Assembly (NCBI GenBank): GCA_029255685.2 | Contig: CM055315.2 | Location: 45,613,705 to 45,677,704 of the forward strand | Origin: Silene conica | Taxonomy: Eukaryota > Streptophyta > Magnoliopsida > Caryophyllales > Caryophyllaceae | Direction of reading: 5' to 3' | Length of the DNA: 64,000 nt | Shown here: in pieces, positions 10,636-20,594 of the stretch | Numbering within the stretch: position 1 is the stretch's first letter | Layout: the number at the start of each line of letters is the position of its first letter | Made by a program: the position numbers and the translations under genes | Notes under the pieces: generated by a model | Databases searched by the model: none | Told to the model about the DNA's origin: nothing | The model's input: the letters and a program-made list of their open reading frames with translations, nothing else

Positions 10636-12755
10636 GTCGTGTTTTGGGTTTGGGTTATAGGGGATTCAGGAGACTCTGACCACGATTAGGGTGACCTATT
10701 TTGGTGGTTGTGGTGGTGGTTAAAGAGGCTTTCGTATAGGGATATGAGGGTTGTGTTGCATGCGAAAACTGGGGACCAAAGAACATTAGATCGTTATTAC
10801 ACCCTTGTCATGTCTGACTGAACCTAGAGGTTGGTAGTTCTGGTTTATGGGTTAGTTTAGACCATGGTAGTGGTCTGTTGGTGGTCCAGGGGTGGTGACG
10901 CGCGGGCTTTTGCAGGAAACACGCGAAAACATAGTGTAAGGTATACTGGTTACGTAGTGGAACTGAATGGTTTGGCTGCGGTATTTATTGTTATGGCTCT
11001 ATTAAGTGGTCAAGGGTTCCTTGTTGGTGGTTGTAGCAGTCGTTATAAGCGGTTGTAGCAGCCGTGGTAAGTAGTCCGTGTATGGTGGTTGTGGGATAAT
11101 CGCGTTTTAGACAGGGGGTTTTAGAGGGCTCGAAATGTGGGGGTTTGACCACCATAGAGGGTGTCGATGGATGGAAATTGTTGGGCCATCATCAGTGTTC
11201 CTACCGTGGGTCAATGGTGGTGACGGTGATGACTGTTGGTGGTGAATTGAGTGGTTTAAGATGAGTGCGGAAATGTTCGATGAAATGTCGCTTAGTTGAG
11301 ATGGAAGTGCAAAGGGCATGTGTGCACATGCGATTTAAGGGAGTGTTTGGGGGTGGTTGCAAGGGCGGATGTAGGTGGCCAGAAGGTGGGTACCGTGAGT
11401 GTAGTGTGGATGAGAGTATGGGACCCTCAGTGGTGGCTATAGATGGCTGGTTTGGTGGTTAGGTGGTGGTAAAAAGGGGTACACGAGTGTTGAGGTTAGT
11501 ATGCTGGTTTGTTGATTATCGTGGAAGTTCAAGGGTAGATTGTTAGTTGGTGATTAGTAGTTAGGTTGTTTTATTAGTTGTAATTGTTTCATAGTTTCGA
11601 TAATTAATTAATTAGCTTAGTTTAGTTTATGTTAATTAGTTTAATTGATTTGTTTAAATTGTTTTGTGACGGTGTCATATTATTGACTAATTCAGTTATT
11701 TAATTAATTACGGTTAATATGGTCTCGTTAGGCGTAATACACTAATCAATTAATTAATTGACTAATTGATATAATATTTGTTTACGTAATTATATTAGTT
11801 AGTAATTATGTATATTATAATTGCTAGATGTTGGTTACGTGGAGAAATGCCTCTAATCGGATATTAGTTGCGTAACTGGATTGATTGCTTTACGAGGTAG
11901 GATAATTTTGTTTGTCATCTTGTTTGCTTATTCTGTTTGGGTGCTATTGGATGATTTATAAATGTGAGTTTGGCATGCTGAAATATTTATTCATCAGTCC
12001 GTTATATGCATCGTTATCAGTTGGATATGAATCAAGTTATGAAATAGTATGGTTGCAATTTATTGGCATATCATATGCATTTTTATCAGTTGGATAAGAA
12101 TTGAGTTTCGATATATATAGCATGGTTGCATTCATTGGCATGGCATATGCATCGGTATACAGGTTTAACCTGAGCAGACATCATGCATGGTAAGAGCCTT
12201 CGGGTGATGTATAAATAACTTACCGGCAGACACCGTTTTATACCTTCGTGGTGGTGTAGTTCAGTTGTAAGCTGGTTTCTCGATGACGATCGAGGCAGAC
12301 CCGGCCAGCAGGAGGCGGGTGGAAGTTTGGGGATAAGTTTAGTAGAAAGGCCATGGCATTGCATTTTCATTTGCGTACTCAATCGTTGCATATTCATTAG
12401 TGTGATTATTATCCTACTCAACCGCGAGGTTGACCGTGTATTCGTTTAACACCTGTGATGATCCGTAATGGGGAGCAGATTTGGCAGGAAAGATGATTCT
12501 ACGGAAGCATGGGATGGCGTGAGCAATTGGATGGACCGACTTAGAATTAGACCACGTAATTAGAAGTTATCAGTTGTATTTTCTTTTCTACTGCGTAGTA
12601 ATTGTAATATTAAAAGTTTAAATTTAATCAGTTTTATATAAAGTACTTTGGTTTGTTTTACTTTGTTATTAACTACCTCGGTCACCCCGAGATGGTAACA
12701 GTTCTATTTATTTGAGAATGTCTTGCTAAAGGCTCTTAAATAAATGGGGGTGTTA
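10636..12755 (-). mobile_element. LTR-like copy, inverted relative to 1-2147
   Basis: The right end (reverse complement ATAACACCCCCATTTATTT) and the CAACCTCGCGGTTGAG block (12409-12436, reverse complement of 306-331) identify it as the same family as the window's left edge, in opposite orientation. The TGTAACACCCC-like start is typical of many plant LTRs. The 10640-11460 part is GGTGG-rich, mirroring the ACCACC-rich part of the other copy. Short frames here have no family features. The left end abuts the LTR of element 1, so it may be truncated by that insertion. Confidence 0.5.
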
Positions 12756-13075
12756 TATCATGTTTTCACAACAAAGTATTCAAGAGTAAATAGAGTCTAA
12801 AAGTGTCAATGATCAAACCTATATCATTTGTGGAAATTGTAAGACCCAAAACCTTTCTTATAATTTAATTACTCGAATCTTTTAATTTTTTGCTTTGTTA
12901 GATTTAGATTTAAAACCGCAAACACCCCCCAATTAGTTACATTAGAATTATTTACGCAAACACACACTAAACACAGACCTTCCTTGTGGGATCGACCCCT
13001 ACTTACCCTTGCTATTGTTAGAGTTCGTAGTGGATTATAAATTGTTAATTTGGAAACTCGCGATAAGTCTAGCCA
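12756..13075. other. unassigned retroelement-derived sequence
   Basis: No gene. A block CTTGTGGGATCGACCC (near 12983) resembles sequence common in plant Ty3 LTRs, so this may be an LTR remnant of element 2, but no boundary can be set. Confidence 0.3.
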
Positions 13076-13813
13076 AAAACCCTTCCCCAAACCAAATTAC
13101 ACAATGTCCCCATTGTGCAAAAACATATGCAAAGGATTATAGAAAACGGGAATTTCGGTAAAATTGACTAAGGAAACAAAAAGGAATGAACTCACAAGAT
13201 ATTTGCGCGAAAAGAAGCCTCCCCAAACCAGCGTGAGCTTGGAGGTTTCGGTAGCCAGTAGTGCTACCAAAAGGACCTGAAAAGGACAGAAAGACAAACC
13301 CTTCTTCGGAAATTAAAAGCATTGGGCGATTATGAGCAATCAAAAGGAATGGGTTAGAAGAAAACAAAAGTGAAAAGGAAAGAGTAGGAAGAAAGACTCC
13401 CTAATATTTCATTCACGCTCCACGAGATGACCAAATTCGTTTATTAGAACAGACATTAACAGCACTGGTGGTCGACCGACCGCAGTGTCTAGTCAATCGA
13501 CCAATAGTCGAAGGTCAGAAACTTTCTGGAATGCAGTCACTGGTCGACCGACTGGCACATCTGGTCGATCAACCACTCTTCCTGTAGCAGAGCTTGCTTT
13601 TCTTCAAATTAACTCAGCGGATTGAGTTAACTCATATCCGAAACTTGTAAAAGCATAATAGCGCGCCCAAAATTTGCGCAAAACCCAGAATACATAATCT
13701 AAAGTCTTAAAAACGAAACAAGACAAAACGAAAAAACTAAGTCTAGCAACAAAAAAGGGGAAATCATCTTAAAACCAAAAATATAAGACTTGAAAACTGA
13801 GCAACAAGGGAAG
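13076..13813 (-). mobile_element. 3' non-coding internal region of Athila-like element 2
   Basis: It is homologous to 3585-4310 in element 1: CACAATG hairpin at 13100-13117, conserved block at 13218-13268, a module pair at 13470-13574 and the shared CGCGCCCAAAATTTGCGCAAAA block near 13660. It lies downstream of the gag remnant on the - strand. Confidence 0.6.
13470..13574. repeat. pair of 12-9-12 inverted modules, element 2 internal
   Basis: GGTCGACCGACC / nine / AGTCAATCGACC (13470-13502) and GGTCGACCGACT / nine / GGTCGATCAACC (13542-13574). Starts are 72 bp apart. Confidence 0.75.
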
Positions 13814-15390
13814 TCATCCGCGAAAGATGCGGAAAATTCCGGACCAAGGCTTCTGACTACAGGCGACTCCTTCAGCGGCACTGATCTGGGTAGATGGTAT
13901 CCACTCCACTTTGTCATACATGTAAATGGAGGGGTCATCATCTGCAGCTCTGGCCCTCCACAATTTGGGGTCGTCTGGCTCATCAAACCCCAAGTCATAG
14001 ACCGACACCTTTCTTGGTTTCTTTTTCCTCGGGCTCTTTTCTTCAGCCATAGAATCACTCGATTGAGTGATCTCGTTCTCTAGATTATTTGATCGAGTAA
14101 GTGGTACTAATCGATCGAGAACACTTCTCTTTTCAGCAATTTTCTTTGTAATCTGCGATTAGGGATGGCAACGGGCCGGATCTGGACCGGGTCCAGTAGG
14201 ATCTAGATCCAGATCCGTTTTTGGCAACAGGATCCAGATCCGACCCGGATCCAACGGGTCCAGAAAGGTCAGAACCAGATCCGGGTTTTACGCGGGTCCC
14301 ATGGAAAAAAAAACTTAAAATGGCAGCCACATGCCCACAACTCAGGCCTACATATTCAAAATCTTACACTCATCCAACATTCTTTCTTCCATTTCCTCGA
14401 GCTCAAGAACAATAAAACTCAAAAAAACACAGCAACAAAATTCAACGAAAACATTGATCAAAACTGAATTCAATCATCAATACGAACACATTTCCTCTTA
14501 ATGCAACTATATAGCAAAACAAAAGAAAACCACTATGCAAATTAATTACGAGTACAACAAACATACCACAGACGTATCATTTACAAATCTGACCGGAATC
14601 AGAATCATTTCGTCTTGCTGATAACACTAAAACGCATTCAAAGCCTATACAAATTGATTAACAATCCATAAATGCGAGGCTCCTCGACATTAAACTAAAC
14701 AAAAATCAAAAACTAACGCAAAATGCTTCCTATAAGAATCAATGAAGCCATATATCATTCAAAATAATCTAAAATGTATGATCCAAAACCCGAAACAAAA
14801 CCCCAAAAACGTACAAAATAGGAATCTTTAATTTCTCAGCGGCAGGCGCAGGGCGGCGGCAAGGGTTTTGATTTTAGGGTTTGGGAATTGGGAGGAATTA
14901 GAGAGGAAGTGAGAGACAGTAGAAAATTAGAAATGTATTGAGTTTGAGGCCCAGTCTGTCCAACACTCCAACCTAGCGAAAATTTGAAATTTTTTTTTTA
15001 ATATTAAAAACGGGTCTTAGGGTCGGATCCGGGTCTTGTCAACAAGATCCAGATCCAGATCCGTTTTTAAACTCGTGGATCCAGATCCGACGGGGTCCAA
15101 ATTTTAAGGATCCAGATCCGGTCCAGCAGGGTCGGGTCCAACGGATCTGGACCGAATCCAGGATCCGTTCCCATCCCTATCTGCGATAGTAATTGCTCCT
15201 TTTGGTTCGCGACTTGCATCAATGAGTAAAGCTCGGAAAATGGGGCTCCTTGCTTATACCTCTCATAAACAAAAGCTCTCTTGCTCACAGCCAAGCAATA
15301 GACGTGTGTCTGACCTTCGTCACCACACCTTTCGCAGGTTACCTTTTGCTGCCGAAGCATTGTCAATAGGACCTGTAGATCTATCAAAAC
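13814..15390 (-). pseudogene. deleted gag remnant of Athila-like element 2 (split by hAT)
   Basis: The - strand reads a zinc knuckle variant CERCGDEGQTHVYC, then YERYKQGAPFSELYS and VANQKEQLLSQI. It is interrupted by a 1-kb DNA transposon at 14160-15179. It resumes KKIAEK and ends SQKPWSGIFRIFRG at 13814, nearly the same C terminus as in element 1 (SQKPWSEILRIFRG). Almost all of the capsid region and the whole protease are missing, so only the gag N-terminal border, knuckle and tail remain. The zinc knuckle histidine is shifted relative to the CX2CX4HX4C pattern. It is probably non-functional. Confidence 0.65.
14160..15179. mobile_element. non-autonomous hAT-type transposon
   Basis: Terminal repeats are TAGGGATGGCAACGG on the left and, in reverse complement, TAGGGATGGGAACGG on the right. 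Eight-base duplications TCTGCGAT flank it (14152-14159 and 15180-15187), the length known for hAT elements. Both ends carry clustered GATCCAGATCCG / GGGTCCGG subterminal repeats (14168-14290 and 15020-15165), a typical hAT transposase-binding arrangement. The middle has no transposase. Excision restores the gag frame around it. Confidence 0.85.
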
Positions 15391-15511
15391 AACACTGGGG
15401 AAGAAGATAAGAACGGTCTTAAGGAATTGAAAATTCCTTAAGACTAAAACAAACTAAACAATCAAATAACACAAATAAAATAATTGCCTCCCTGGCAACG
15501 GCACCAAAATT

Positions 15512-16746
15512 TGATACCCGTCGTTGTGGGCGTCAAAGATAAGATTTATAAAAACCAAACTAAAACTATAGATAGTGATAGTAAGGGTCGAACCACAGAG
15601 AAACAAAGTTAATTATGTTTGCGAATTTAAAGTCTATCGAAAGAACGATAAAAAAGAGGGGGGTTTGTTTGTTTTGTTTGAATCTAACAGCTAAGACAAT
15701 AAAATAAAAGAAGTCTAGAACAAGGTAAAAAGATGATTGGGAAATTCGGTTCACCATGGCTAAGGCAAGTCAGAAAAGGGTAAACAACTCATGAAACACA
15801 ATCTCAAGAAACGTGAATAGGCCTTTCGGTCATTATTCATCCAAATCCTTACGGTCTTCGGGTTCCTAGAAAAGCACAAAACTTTCGCTCATAGGCAATT
15901 CTAAATTTATTGATAAACTTATTCTACTAAACTTTCAATCTAGTAGAATGAATCCAACAACATAAATTGAGATCGGTACAAAGTTCATACAACCGGTAGA
16001 AAACCGGCCTAATTTCGCCATGGTTCCCCTAATTCTCAATCATGAGAATTAGCTACTCATAAATAAGGAATTGATACTAACGAATCTAATAAAATTCAAG
16101 CTAAATGACATATTCATAAAATCACAATTAAGGGAAAAGGTAATTAAATCAAAATAACAAGAATAAGAAAGAATAGGGATTGAAACAATAAAGAAATAAG
16201 ATTGCATTAAAAACTTACTAATGGAACGGAATTCGATCAACGAGTATGATAATGGAGTTTTCTCCCTTTAGGTCTAATGTGTTTCTGACTAATGAAAAGC
16301 TTAACCTAATTCTAATTACCGTTTTTCTCTAATAGTCTCCAAATTACAAGATTATAAATAAAACCGAAAATAAAATAAAAAGTCTGCTCAGCCCGTGAAG
16401 TGGTCGACCGACCGAGCATCATGGTCGGTCGACTGATTTCGCTATAGTTCCAGTCGTCTGATGTGGCACCCTGGTCGGTCGACCGATGTCTGCTCCCAGC
16501 AACTTATAAAATTCTTGCACGCTTCCCAAAGTGGCGAGTTCGGACCCTTCTCTTGTGAGTTCCCCTAAGAAAGCTTCCGAGGGACGATTAAAGCTTGGTT
16601 TAGCTCACTTTTGCTTGTTCCTACATTTAAAACATAAAAATGCCAAAGTAAACCATTTCGGGAGGAAAAGTAGCTAAAAGCTACCAAAAATGCCTAGAAA
16701 TACGTGCCAAAATAGTAAATAAAGTGTATAGAATATGCACGTATCA
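15512..16746 (-). mobile_element. 5' LTR of Athila-like element 2
   Basis: The + strand runs from TGATACCCGTCGTTG to GCACGTATCA. On the - strand the end is followed by the primer site TTGGTGCCGTTGCCAGGGAG. It matches the 8457-10635 LTR. It contains two inverted modules at 16402-16434 and 16452-16484. The length is 1235 bp. The partner LTR was not found. Confidence 0.75.
16402..16484. repeat. two 12-9-12 modules in LTR 2
   Basis: GGTCGACCGACC / nine / GGTCGGTCGACT (16402-16434) is a near-perfect inverted pair. The second (16452-16484) has one decayed arm, AGTCGTCTGATG, opposite GGTCGGTCGACC. It ends 262 bp from the LTR edge. Confidence 0.75.
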
Positions 16747-17171
16747 TTGACTATCCTTCTTCAAGCTTTCTACCGCCCGACGTAGGTAGTCCATTCCTTT
16801 TAGTACATCCTGCAACGGGTCTGGCGGGGAGGCTCCTACTATCTTTGGACTGCTCCTTACAGAGATGTCATCCTTTGCAATCGCCACACTTGGTGACATT
16901 GCTACTTTAGGTGCCTACAGAAGTCTGAATGGTGGTGGCATGGTTTTTGGTGATACACTTGTTGTTGTCATCTGACATACGGTGGAGGTCGACACAATGG
17001 ATCATGTGGTTACCGGGGCTGCAGTGGCGCCGGTAGACTGAACTGATGTTGTGCGACTAGTAGACGCGTTTTGGCTACTTCCAGACATGATAATGGCTTA
17101 AAATGTAATGTTGTGACAATTTTGGCTACCAGATCTAATTATTATTCCCCACGGTGGGCGCCAAATTATTT
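16747..17171 (-). pseudogene. 5' internal fragment of a second Ty3 family
   Basis: On the - strand a primer-site-like TTTGGCGCCCACCGTGGGG (about 17147-17165) precedes a short frame from ATG at 17088 (MSGSSQNASTSRTTSVQ), stopped at 17002-17004. A Ser/Thr-rich reading resumes beyond the stop. TGGCGCCCACCGTGGGG is typical of Tat-type Ty3 elements. The remainder of this element is missing on the left, where element 2 begins. Confidence 0.55.
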
Positions 17172-17740
17172 TGGTAAAAATCTACCTAGAATGTGTTGTG
17201 AATGACGTGGGTCAAAAGTCCCAAAACAACCAAATTGTAGCGAAAATATAACAACGATACGAAGAGAAAAATAAGGAGAGTTGACACGAAGACATTTGGT
17301 GACGCGGAAGAACCGTTTAAGGGAACAATCGCGGGGGGTGGGGGGGAGACGGAATCCCACCAAATAATTCACTATAGCTTCTTCAAGGAATACAATTGTA
17401 AGTCAGAATTCAAGTGGTGTTAATTTTGCTCTTTTCTGAATGCCTCCATTGCGCTTCCTCCCTTTCTATTTTTTATAGTGTGATGACTCATAAATGTTGG
17501 CGGAATCTTTGCCTTTAATTTCTAAATGTTATGAGGGGTTTCTACATTTAATGAGGTCGTTACCTCTTCTGGAATCTCCTTGATTTGGGTTTGCTTTTAA
17601 CAACTCGGCTTGGGCCCAATTCTAGCGTCCTGGCCCAATGTTTCTGTCCTTCCCACGTCTTCAATCTCGCCTTCTTGGTTTCCTCCCGTTAGTTCTTGAC
17701 ACGTGTCCAGTGAACAAAAAGATTTAATTTCTCCCTAACA
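17172..17740 (-). mobile_element. 5' LTR of the second Ty3 family
   Basis: The + strand runs TGGTAAAAATC to CTCCCTAACA (TG...CA ends), directly outside the primer site. It is 569 bp. Its right end touches the AATAC duplication of the Cassandra element, so that duplication could belong to either insertion. Confidence 0.55.
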
Positions 17741-17745
17741 AATAC

Positions 17746-18550
17746 CGTACACCTCGGCCCACACCTAGGACCAGAAATGTTAGTCACGGTAGCTCGCCAG
17801 GCTATGTACTGGCCCGACAGACCAACACGAGTCCTTTCCAGCGCATTTTGTCCTCACTCATGCGCATCCCGGGAACCTTCCCAGGAGGTCACCCATCCTA
17901 AGATGGGTCCCAGCCAAGCACGCTTAACTTTGGAGGTCTTTCGCATGGATAACCAGAAAATAAAGTGCACTTTGTTGATATGAGTAGTACTTTCAATCCC
18001 TTTAAGCACTAGTCATATAAGCCTATCAATGGACCTTTTCAAGGGGTTACCTCACCCGAATATCCTATTCGGATCAATGGATTATTACATAACCCCACTT
18101 GGGAACGCAATGTCCGACCGCAGCCGAGACAAACCAGGAATCCTTGACCCAGGTACTCCATACCACAGGCTCACCAGACGATCGCATGATTTCTCTGATA
18201 CCATTTGTAACACAACGGCCCACACCTAGGACCGGAAATGTTAGCCACGGTAGCTCGTCAGGCTATGTACTGGCCCCACAGACCAACACGAGTCCTTTCC
18301 AGCGCATTTTGTCCTCACTCATGCGAGTCCTGGGAACCTTCCCAGGAGGTCACCCATCCTAAGACTACTCCCAGCCAAGCACGCTTAACTTTGGAGTTCT
18401 TTCGCATGGATAACCAGAAAAGAAAGTGCACTTTGTTGATATGAGTAGTACTTTCAATCCCTTTAAGCACTAGTCATATAAGCCTATCTATAGACCTCTT
18501 CAAGGGGTTACCCCACCCGAATATCATATTCAGTTCAATGGAGTATTACA
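17746..18550 (-). mobile_element. Cassandra TRIM retrotransposon
   Basis: Two direct LTRs (17746-18089 and 18206-18550, about 345 bp each) flank a 116-bp internal domain. Next to the 5' LTR (- strand) is TGGTATCAGAGA (18192-18203), the initiator tRNA-Met primer site. Each LTR contains a reverse-complement 5S rRNA-like stretch (AGGTCACCCATCCTA and CCAAGCACGCTTAACTTTGG, about 17883-17945 and 18344-18405), the hallmark of Cassandra. Flanks are AATAC on both sides. The first LTR start is mutated (CGTACACC for TGTAACAC). No protein is encoded; movement would depend on another element. Confidence 0.92.
18344..18405 (-). repeat. 5S rRNA-like promoter domain in Cassandra LTR
   Basis: In - orientation it contains AACTCCAAAGTTAAGCGTGC and TAGGATGGGTGACCTCC, the 5S internal promoter and downstream region. 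It is not a functional 5S gene because the 5' third and the gene context are absent. Its upstream twin at 17883-17945 has diverged (GATGGGTCCC where the other has GACTACTCCC). Confidence 0.8.
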
Positions 18551-18856
18551 AATACCCTCATCTTCTCAAAATACACTAAGTAACCAACTACCTGTTAGTC
18601 AGGTCATCTCTCCTAAAAAAAAGGAAATCACTAAAATAATAATTATACAACTTCATATTCTTAAACCCCTTATCTACTTCATCACCAATATGATCATATA
18701 ATAAAAAAAAAGTTTTTACGAAGAATAACTCAATCCTAGGTATCCCATCAATTCAATTCATCTAATTACCACAAATCCTCGTTTTTAAGATTTCAAGGAT
18801 CCGACACTTGGATCCATACCCGTGTCGGATGTATTCAAGTCCGAGCATTATAAGAT
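18551..18856. other. AT-rich spacer, partial interspersed repeat
   Basis: No gene. 18795-18845 contains GGATCCGACACTTGG and CCCGTGTCGGATG, an inverted relative of the CCAAGTGTNGGAC repeats found in FGT1 introns 27 and 31. Confidence 0.4.
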
Positions 18857-19479
18857 TACAGATTATTTAAACTGACTTTCTTTGTTTCCTTTCTAAAGCA
18901 TTTTCCAATTTTTGAGTAAATGTATGTACGCGCGTGTCCGTGTCCGTGTGCCGTGTCGTTGCCTGTGCCCGTGCCTGTGTGGTTACAGTCTGACAGTCAA
19001 CACATACCAAGTTATTTGATATCGCAAATATATAATGATATATTGTTCTTACGTGGTATTTAAGACAGTTTGACTTCTTCAATTTATAAGATATAAATGA
19101 TTTTACTTCTTTAGCGGATAATATACCCTTTTGGTAAATAGCATGTTGGATACAAATGAGTTGAGTCACAATAAAAAGTAGATTAACCAATCAACCTTCT
19201 AATTAAGTGTTGTATGGTAAATATAAATTCTTCCTAGTCACCGTTAGACAGTTGACACTTAGCAAGTTATTTGATATTACAAATACAGAATGGTATGTTG
19301 AGCTGACGTGATTTGTTTATTTGAACAATTTGATTCTTTTAATTTATAAGATATAAATGTTCTTGCTTCTTCAATTTTCAGTGGATAATGGACATGTTTG
19401 GTCAACAGAATGTTGGATACAAAATTAGTAGATTTAGGGTAAAAAGTAAATTACCCAATCAATCTTCTAATTAAGCTTA

Positions 19480-19760
19480 GAGCATGTTTAACCTAGATTG
19501 CTAAAAATGAGTTTTTGTTTTTACAGCTTGGTGTGTGTTTGGCCTCGCTTTTGAAAGTGTTTTTGGGTTAAAAAAATACAAATTGGCTAAACACATCATT
19601 TTCTAAAAAGCTAAAAGTAGTTTTTTAAAAACTCAAAACCATCTTTTTGTCCTTAAAAATAGAAACAACAATTTGATACTTCTAGTTTTAAAAAATACTT
19701 TTAAAAAATTAAGTTTCAGAAACAAAAACCTGTTTTTAACAAGTTAGGCCAAACATGCTC
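19480..19760. mobile_element. Tourist-like MITE
   Basis: The 281-bp insert has inverted ends GAGCATGTTT and AAACATGCTC, and similarity extends over about 44 bp of each end (AGTTTTTGTTTTTA against AGGTTTTTGTTTCTG). TTA is duplicated at 19477-19479 and 19761-19763, which matches PIF/Harbinger-derived MITEs. The intron 10 copy of the region lacks it. Confidence 0.75.
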
Positions 19761-19763
19761 TTA

Positions 19764-20218
19764 ATTTTTTAAAAGTAGTTTTCAAGAATTAGAAACACCA
19801 AATTGTTGCTACTATTTTTATGAGAAAAAGAGGATATTTGAGTTTTTGAGAAATTATTTTTAGTGTTTTCAAGTCCAAAAACACTTTGAAAACCACCGCC
19901 ATGACACCCCCACTACCATCACTGTCGCCACCACCGCCGCTGCCATAACACCCCACCACCGCCACCACCGGCATGACACCTCCACCACCACCGCCACCCC
20001 CACCATGCCTGCCACCTCCACCACCATCACTGCCGCAAGTAGATAAGTGGTTATTTATGGTGGTGTGTGTTAGTGGTAGGAGTGAGTATGAGTGGATCAT
20101 TAGTTCTCTTTCTTAGAGTAACCAAACAACCAATTAAGTTTTAGGTAATCCATTTCCTTTCCCCCTCTTACCCTTTCTTATTTCCTTTCCCTTTCCCTTT
20201 CTCTAACGAAACGCCCCC
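19764..20218. repeat. low-complexity insert with ACC/CCA triplets
   Basis: Absent from the intron 10 copy. It includes a CCACCGCCAC-type triplet run (19890-20040) and ends AACGCCCCCTTAA, resembling a MITE end without a visible partner. The glycine-rich reverse frame here is an artefact of the triplets. Confidence 0.45.
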
Positions 20219-20594
20219 TTAATATGGTAAATACGGAGTAGTAGTTTTTGATATTAGATTGAAATAACATAATCAACAATATTTTGGGTTAAATATCACG
20301 ATATCTTTTATTTACCACACACATTTTTTAATCTAACTAATAAAATAACCAAGTCAAACCTGCTAATTAAAGTCTACTAATCATAATCTCTTTGACGTTT
20401 TTTTTGTCTCAGACAAATAATCTAGTACTAGTTAAATCACCAAAGTAGCTTAAGAGTTAAGTTAGAAAGATCCGACGTAACCTGATATTTTTATTTGATT
20501 AAAAGTTCAGATTGACATGATGCTTATGGTAAAACCCCTGGTCGCAGCGGAAAATATAAACATGCAAACATGCCAAAATTTACGCGGAATTTAA

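Larger units (their letters stand above)
18857..20526 (+). repeat. copy of the segment in FGT1 intron 10
   Basis: Blocks TTTGTTTCCTTTCTAAAGCA, CAAATATATAATGATATATTG, AGTAGATTAACCAATCAACC, ATACGGAGTAGTAG and AAAGATCCGACGTAACCTG occur in the same order at 43018-43960. Both copies hold two tandem 255-260-bp units and a TG-rich tract. This copy has about 740 bp of extra sequence (19477-20218), including a MITE. It is split from its last bases by the nested LTR block, since TTCAAGCAAGTAATGAGTT resumes at 26966. No exon sequence is present, so this is a dispersed repeat or an intron-segment duplication, not a gene copy. Confidence 0.8.

Noticed and set aside
17883..18405. Two 5S rRNA gene-like sequences
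   Set aside because: They lie inside direct LTRs with a tRNA-Met primer site, lack the full 5S gene, and fit Cassandra.
19789..20100. Glycine-rich reverse ORF
   Set aside because: It is a product of a CCA/CCG triplet run within an insert absent from the intron 10 copy.
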